Assembly: GCA_026990615.1 (NCBI GenBank)
Contig: JALXDB010000413.1
Coordinates: 1,667 to 12,491 of the forward strand
DNA length: 10,825 bases
DNA from: Spirochaetota bacterium
GTDB lineage: Bacteria > Spirochaetota > B62-G9
Direction of reading: 5' to 3'
Part shown: piece after piece, positions 7,374 to 10,825 of the stretch
Position numbering within the stretch: the first letter of the stretch is position 1
How the letters are laid out: the number at the start of each line of letters is the position of its first letter
Notes under the pieces: generated by a model
Database searches by the model: none
What the model was told of the DNA's origin: nothing
The model's input: the letters and a program-made list of their open reading frames with translations, nothing else
Translations under genes and position numbers: made by a program

Positions 7374-8853
7374 TCTTGCTGTTCTATTTTTTGCAGCATC
7401 ATTCACAGCTCCTTATTACGGTTATACCTACGACAAATACAACCCACAGAGTGAAGCAGATGCCGATAGAATCAACAGGGAAATAGCCCTTTCTATTGAA
7501 TGCCATAGCGGTACACCTCCAATACTGGAGTTTGTGCTTAAAGATCCTGGAAGGTATGTTAACAGGGTGGATTTTGATTTTGATATGGATTCCATCTCTG
7601 ATCTAACAATTACCATACACGAGAAGAGAAGAGAGGTAATTTTTAGAGGTACACCTTATAGAATACCGGGTACCTACCGTTTTAAAGCATTGCTGTACAC
7701 GAATGCAGGTATCTTTGATAGGAACTATGAGATTTCTTTTGTCAGATTTGTATGGGGTAAAAATAACTTCTCATTTGCAAATGATGGAGAGTTCGAGGAC
7801 AAGATCGATTTTGTTTCAACAACAATTCTGGATTGGGGAAAAAACAGGTTCGGTCCACTTGATCTGAATCAAAAGGTTCTCCTTCTTTATATAATGTATT
7901 CTCTCTACAAGGGTAGTATTGGCAGGTGTTACGGGTTTAGTGGTGGAGAGTTACTATATCTGGAGCATCCAGATCTTCTTCCATGGCCATATAACTGTGC
8001 TTACGAAATACCTGAAGAAGACCCGCGTATAATTAGAGCGATGGATTTTAAACAGAACGACATTGTTTTTGAAAATTTCATAACTGGAAAAATATCTATC
8101 AGAGGGGAGCAGAGCAACGAAGATCTTAAAAAGCAACTGAACTTTATCGAGGGAGAAATTAAATCTGCCCGACCTGTGGTGCTGGGCTATGTGAGCAGGA
8201 AGATGCATCACTCGATGGTGGTTTATGGCTACTGGAAAAACTTCTTCCGCAATAAAACAACGCTATTGCTTGCCAATAACTGGGAGAGAAATCAGTGTAA
8301 CAACTTCTACAGTGAGGATGCAGAAAACATCGTTGTAACCTTTGAAGAGGATTACCATAAGATAGTATGGCATGAATTGACAGCCGACAGATACAGGTAT
8401 CCGGACATTATCTTTGGTATTGAACCCCGGTGTAACTATTCTATAAAAAGAAGGCAGTTCGAAAAATTGCTTGAGAAATACAGGTCCAGAATTCTGAAAG
8501 AGAAAATAAATGTGATTATCGTAGAGAAAACAGAAACAGCCTATCTGACCGATGGCAAAATCAAATCAGGATACAGCAAACCGCGTTATTTCTATAATTT
8601 AAAGGATGTATCATTCAAGAAGATAGATTATAATTTTGTATTTGAATACCCTTCAAAAGACGAGTATTCTCTTGTTTTGAAAAAGAGGAGATACAACGGC
8701 TATAAAAAGATGTATAAAAAGGTCAACATTTTTGTGCTTTCTCCTATGAATGATGGGAGTATAAAAGCAGGCATCCACTGGGATGTAAAAATATACGATG
8801 ACAAAAACAGCATCTTTAAGTTAAATAACGGTGTATTGGAGAGAGTCGAATAG
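7354..8853 (+). CDS. Putative exported papain-like cysteine peptidase with a PKD-like N-terminal region
   Basis: Start chosen at the ATG at 7354 because MRIVKFSLAVLFFAASFTA is then a normal signal peptide, with AAAAGG just upstream; an in-frame ATG at 7318 adds 12 polar residues and has no Shine-Dalgarno. The product is 499 residues. After export, about 50-130 looks like a PKD/Ig-like beta domain (VDFDFDMDSISDL, then IPGTYRFKALLYTNAG). A papain-like pattern follows: YKGSIGRCYGFS (185-196, nucleophile C192), HHSMVVYGYW (285-294, H286), LLANNWERN (305-313, N308), matching papain's Cys, HAVAAVGY and NSW blocks in order and spacing. The papain oxyanion Gln aligns with K186. The C-terminal part (about 360-499) is basic and beta-rich, unassigned. 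The reading overlaps the upstream gene by 20 bp. Function as a peptidase is inference; a transglutaminase or C39-like relative is possible. Confidence 0.7.
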   Translation: MRIVKFSLAVLFFAASFTAPYYGYTYDKYNPQSEADADRINREIALSIECHSGTPPILEFVLKDPGRYVNRVDFDFDMDSISDLTITIHEKRREVIFRGTPYRIPGTYRFKALLYTNAGIFDRNYEISFVRFVWGKNNFSFANDGEFEDKIDFVSTTILDWGKNRFGPLDLNQKVLLLYIMYSLYKGSIGRCYGFSGGELLYLEHPDLLPWPYNCAYEIPEEDPRIIRAMDFKQNDIVFENFITGKISIRGEQSNEDLKKQLNFIEGEIKSARPVVLGYVSRKMHHSMVVYGYWKNFFRNKTTLLLANNWERNQCNNFYSEDAENIVVTFEEDYHKIVWHELTADRYRYPDIIFGIEPRCNYSIKRRQFEKLLEKYRSRILKEKINVIIVEKTETAYLTDGKIKSGYSKPRYFYNLKDVSFKKIDYNFVFEYPSKDEYSLVLKKRRYNGYKKMYKKVNIFVLSPMNDGSIKAGIHWDVKIYDDKNSIFKLNNGVLERVE

Positions 8854-8953
8854 ACATAAACCGGAATGATGAGAAGGGAAAGCGGCTTACAGTATAGACC
8901 CTGCTGTAGGGTATAGTAAGGTATTGTAAATAGTGTGAAGGATGATTTTGAAT

Positions 8954-8982
8954 TTGATTTTTTCTATTTCAAAATATATATT
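8954..8982 (+). promoter_or_regulatory. sigma70-type promoter of the tRNA-Ser/SRP RNA unit
   Basis: TTGATT (8954-8959) and TATATT (8977-8982), 17-bp spacing, predicted start near 8989, only about 6 nt before the mature tRNA 5' end. Nothing else recognisable lies in 8854-8953 except a short ACCCT/AGGGT hairpin (8898-8912) without a T tract, so read-through from the upstream operon is not excluded. Confidence 0.62.
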
Positions 8983-8994
8983 TCTAACGGGAAA

Positions 8995-9082
8995 GGAGAG
9001 ATGTCCGAGAGGCCGAAGGAGCACGCTTGGAAAGCGTGTGTACCCTAACCGGGTACCGTGGGTTCGAATCCCACTCTCTCCG
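8995..9082 (+). tRNA. tRNA-Ser(GGA)
   Basis: A complete 88-nt class II tRNA. Acceptor stem GGAGAGA (8995-9001) pairs with TCTCTCC (9075-9081), followed by discriminator G at 9082. D stem TCC/GGA (9004-9006, 9018-9020); anticodon stem CACGC/GCGTG with loop TTGGAAA (9027-9033), anticodon GGA at 9029-9031, reading UCC and UCU. The long variable arm GTACCC-TAACC-GGGTAC identifies the serine family, and the T arm is GTGGG-TTCGAAT-CCCAC (9058-9074). The CCA tail is not fully encoded (CAT follows the discriminator), so it must be added after transcription. A run of eight T follows at 9085-9092. Confidence 0.97.
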
Positions 9083-9094
9083 CATTTTTTTTAG

Positions 9095-9239
9095 GCCAAT
9101 TTTAAAGTGCCTGCGTTGATAATCGGGCGCAGCTCAAGGCTCAGGCACCCAACCCCGCCAGGCCCGGAAGGGAGCAACGGTAAGTGTTCTGGGTCTGTGA
9201 GTCTGTTAGCTCGGTTGGAGCAGGCACTTTAAAATTGGC
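9095..9239 (+). ncRNA. ffs: Signal recognition particle RNA (4.5S-like, small bacterial type)
   Basis: The apical core GCCAGGCCCGGAAGGGAGCA (9157-9176) is the domain IV hairpin bound by Ffh: a GGAA tetraloop at 9166-9169 on a CCC/GGG stem, then the symmetric CAGG/AGCA internal loop. The sequence folds as one long hairpin centred on the tetraloop, with outer helices ACCC/GGGT (9147-9150, 9191-9194), CTCA/TGAG (9140-9143, 9198-9201), CGGGC/GCTCG (9124-9128, 9209-9213) and a perfect 20-bp terminal helix (9095-9114 with 9220-9239). There is no Alu domain. It acts with Ffh and FtsY in co-translational membrane targeting. The mature ends are uncertain: 145 nt is longer than the usual 100-115, so the outermost pairs may be trimmed. 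It begins 12 bp after the tRNA, leaving no space for a separate promoter. Confidence 0.95.
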
Positions 9240-9247
9240 TTATTTTG
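9220..9247 (+). terminator. Possible terminator formed by the SRP RNA terminal helix
   Basis: The right arm of the long terminal helix is followed by TTATTTT (9240-9246). No other hairpin-plus-T-tract lies downstream, so this helix may end the tRNA-SRP RNA transcript. The T tract is short and interrupted and sits inside the 3' end of aroA. Confidence 0.35.
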
Positions 9248-10538
9248 TCAGTGCCCTGATCTTTTCAAGAAAAGTAGGAAAAGATATCTCCACCGCTTCG
9301 AAATCTTTAATGGTTGTAGAACCTCTTGTATTTAGAGCTGCAACAGCCGAAGCCATTGCGATCCTGTGGTCTCCGAAGCTTTCCACTTCACAGGACTTTG
9401 TTTTCGTTTTCCCATCAATGACAAATCCGTCATCAAACTCATCGATACGGCCACCGAAACTATTTACCATGTGAACTATTGATTTTATTCTGTCGCTTTC
9501 CTTCACTCTTAGCTCTGACGCTCCCCTTACTGATGTCTTTCCCCTCGCAAACATAGAAACAACAGCAAGGGCAGGTATTTCATCAATTATAAGGGGTATT
9601 TCATAACCGCTTACAGTTGTTCCCTTCAGTTTGGAGCTCTTTACATAAATATCCCCCACAGGCTCGGGGAACTCTTCTACTACCTCAACAGTTATATTTC
9701 CTCCCATCCTCTTGAAAACATCAAGTATATGTGCCCTGGTAGGATTTAGCAGCACATGCCTGATTGTTATCTCTGAACCGGGAGTGATCATTGCGGCTGC
9801 AATAAAAAATACAGCAGAAGAGATATCCCCCGGTATTTTTATGTTAAGGGGAGTTAATTCTTTTCTGCCATTTATGATGATATTTTTACCGTTAAGAAGA
9901 TGTTTGATTTTAATATCGGCATCCATCATCAGGAGCATTCTCTCTGTATGATCCCGCGTTTCCTCCGGTTCTATTATAGTGGATGTTCCATTTATAAAAA
10001 GTGAGGCCAATATGAGAGCTGATTTGACCTGTGCACTTGCCACTTCAAGCCTGTAGTTAAAGGGCACCGGCCTTCCTCCCATTATCTTAACTGGGAGATG
10101 ATTATTTGTATCTTCAATTTCAATTCCTATGCCCCTAAGTGGATTTACCACTCTTCCCATTGGTCTTTTGCTTAGAGACTCGTCTCCAACGATTTCAGCT
10201 TTTATTCCGGCACCAGCAAGCAATCCTATCATTAATCTTGCTGTAGTACCTGAATTCCCGCAATCTAGTATAAAGTTTTGTTCTGATCTCTTCTCAAAAC
10301 CGCTTATCCCTACCCCTTCAACTGTGGTAGAATCCCGGGTTTCCAGAGTTATAGGAATCCCCAGGGTTTCAAGAACGTTTTTTGTGCTTAACACATCTTT
10401 TGAATTGGATAACCCTTTGATGCTGTTCTTCCCGGATGAGAGAGCACCGAGTATCAGGGCCCTGTGTGAAATTGACTTATCCCCTGGTACTGTAATCTCA
10501 CCCGAGAGAGACTGTATTCCTTTTAAATTAATATCCAC
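9240..10538 (-). CDS. aroA: 3-phosphoshikimate 1-carboxyvinyltransferase (EPSP synthase), class II
   Basis: This 432-residue enzyme joins shikimate-3-phosphate and phosphoenolpyruvate to EPSP in the cytosolic shikimate pathway. The four class II signatures are all present: GDKS (19-22), SAQVKS (168-173), RDHTER (195-200) and NPTR (265-268). Also visible are CGNSGTTAR (93-101), SKRPM (123-127), the catalytic Asp-Glu region IIDEIPALAV (317-326), LRVKESDRI (343-351) and FGDHRIAMA (388-396). Length and all inverted alpha/beta repeats are complete. The start codon is GTG at 10538, chosen because GGAG (10549-10546 on the minus strand) lies 7 bases upstream and PGDKSISHR falls at the usual distance from the N-terminus. 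It follows aroQ by 39 bp, evidently in one operon. The TAA stop at 9242-9240 touches the base of the SRP RNA helix. Confidence 0.97.
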   Translation of the reverse strand: MDINLKGIQSLSGEITVPGDKSISHRALILGALSSGKNSIKGLSNSKDVLSTKNVLETLGIPITLETRDSTTVEGVGISGFEKRSEQNFILDCGNSGTTARLMIGLLAGAGIKAEIVGDESLSKRPMGRVVNPLRGIGIEIEDTNNHLPVKIMGGRPVPFNYRLEVASAQVKSALILASLFINGTSTIIEPEETRDHTERMLLMMDADIKIKHLLNGKNIIINGRKELTPLNIKIPGDISSAVFFIAAAMITPGSEITIRHVLLNPTRAHILDVFKRMGGNITVEVVEEFPEPVGDIYVKSSKLKGTTVSGYEIPLIIDEIPALAVVSMFARGKTSVRGASELRVKESDRIKSIVHMVNSFGGRIDEFDDGFVIDGKTKTKSCEVESFGDHRIAMASAVAALNTRGSTTIKDFEAVEISFPTFLEKIRALTK

Positions 10539-10545
10539 GGCTTTT

Positions 10546-10549
10546 CTCC
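10546..10549 (-). promoter_or_regulatory. Ribosome binding site deciding the GTG start of aroA
   Basis: GGAG on the minus strand, 7 bases before GTG. No in-frame ATG lies near enough to compete. Confidence 0.7.
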
Positions 10550-10577
10550 AGAGTTGATGAAACCTTCCATATCAATG

Positions 10578-10825
10578 TTATTGCCTGTGAGTGTTATTAT
10601 TTGATTCTATCTTTTTGGATATTTCGAATATGGTACTGTAGATTTCTTTTATTGGCTCGACATCTTCCGGATTAACGGACTTTTCTATTTTTCGAATTAT
10701 AAAGTTTTCTCTCTTCTGATCGGAGATTTCAAGACCGTTCTGCCTCTTGATATTCCCGATTTTCTCAACGTATTTCAACCTTGCTTTCAGCAGTTTTATT
10801 ATTCTGTTGTCTATACTGTCTATTT
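10578..10825 (-). CDS. aroQ: Chorismate mutase, AroQ type (N-terminus outside the window)
   Basis: The frame stays open to the window edge, so the gene begins upstream; about 82 C-terminal residues are visible. Reading in from the edge it gives IDSIDNRIIKLLKARLKYVEKIGNIKR, then ISDQKRENFIIRKIEK, then IKEIYSTIFEISKKIE. This is the three-helix AroQ chorismate mutase pattern (D..I..LL..R, K at the end of helix 1, the RE of helix 2, I...I...S on helix 3). AroQ converts chorismate to prephenate, the first step toward Phe and Tyr. The protein ends right after helix 3, so it is either a free-standing mutase or the C-terminal domain of a larger protein such as a DAHP synthase-mutase fusion; the missing 5' part would decide. 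A TTG at 10778 could be mistaken for a start but cuts into helix 1. It lies 39 bp upstream of aroA. Confidence 0.87.
   Translation of the reverse strand, partial: IDSIDNRIIKLLKARLKYVEKIGNIKRQNGLEISDQKRENFIIRKIEKSVNPEDVEPIKEIYSTIFEISKKIESNNNTHRQ

Noticed and set aside
8898..8912. ACCCT/AGGGT hairpin as terminator after the papain-like gene
   Set aside because: Only 5 bp and no T tract follows; too weak to call.
8995..9082. tRNA gene as an integration site for a mobile element
   Set aside because: No integrase, no direct repeat of the tRNA 3' end elsewhere in the window, and both sides are housekeeping genes.
9085..9092. T8 run after the tRNA as a classical terminator
   Set aside because: The only stem before it is the tRNA acceptor itself, and the SRP RNA begins at once; partial attenuation is possible but not a supported terminator.
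9184..9474. 96-codon plus-strand open frame
   Set aside because: Begins inside the SRP RNA and continues antisense to aroA; both are secure features.
10129..10557. 142-codon plus-strand open frame
   Set aside because: Antisense shadow of aroA; no ribosome site and low-complexity product.

Overview
This looks like a stretch of ordinary bacterial chromosome from a moderately AT-rich bacterium (roughly 40% GC by eye). It makes peptidoglycan (MurG) and aromatic amino acids (EPSP synthase, chorismate mutase), and it uses sigma70-type promoters and clear Shine-Dalgarno sites. I cannot name the phylum. The proteins have distant relatives across many bacteria, and no phage, transposon or CRISPR array is visible.

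Layout from left to right: the 3' two thirds of murG (+). Then a monocistronic class I fructose-bisphosphate aldolase gene of the FbaB type (+), with its own promoter and a strong terminator. Then a minus-strand pair, corA (Mg2+ channel family) followed by a short-chain dehydrogenase/reductase that seems to have its own promoter. The corA-valS intergenic region is divergent and holds a 19-bp palindrome and a good valS promoter. valS (+) is followed closely by a small single-pass membrane protein gene, and that gene overlaps a gene for an exported protein with a papain-like Cys-His-Asn active-site pattern. Next come a tRNA-Ser(GGA) gene and, 12 bp later, the signal recognition particle RNA gene, very likely on one transcript. 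The right end is a minus-strand aromatic operon: chorismate mutase (aroQ, running off the window) then aroA (class II EPSP synthase), whose stop codon touches the base of the SRP RNA helix.

Most genes are housekeeping functions. The least explained part is the pair at about 6969-8853: a small membrane protein and a putative exported papain-fold enzyme with a PKD-like N-terminal region. All class-defining active-site residues are recognisable except the oxyanion-hole glutamine, which aligns with lysine. I regard this as the best candidate for something not yet described. Other points worth checking are an Asp-to-Gly change in a normally conserved ValRS active-site segment, the palindromes at the corA and dehydrogenase promoters, and the unusually long perfect terminal helix of the SRP RNA.
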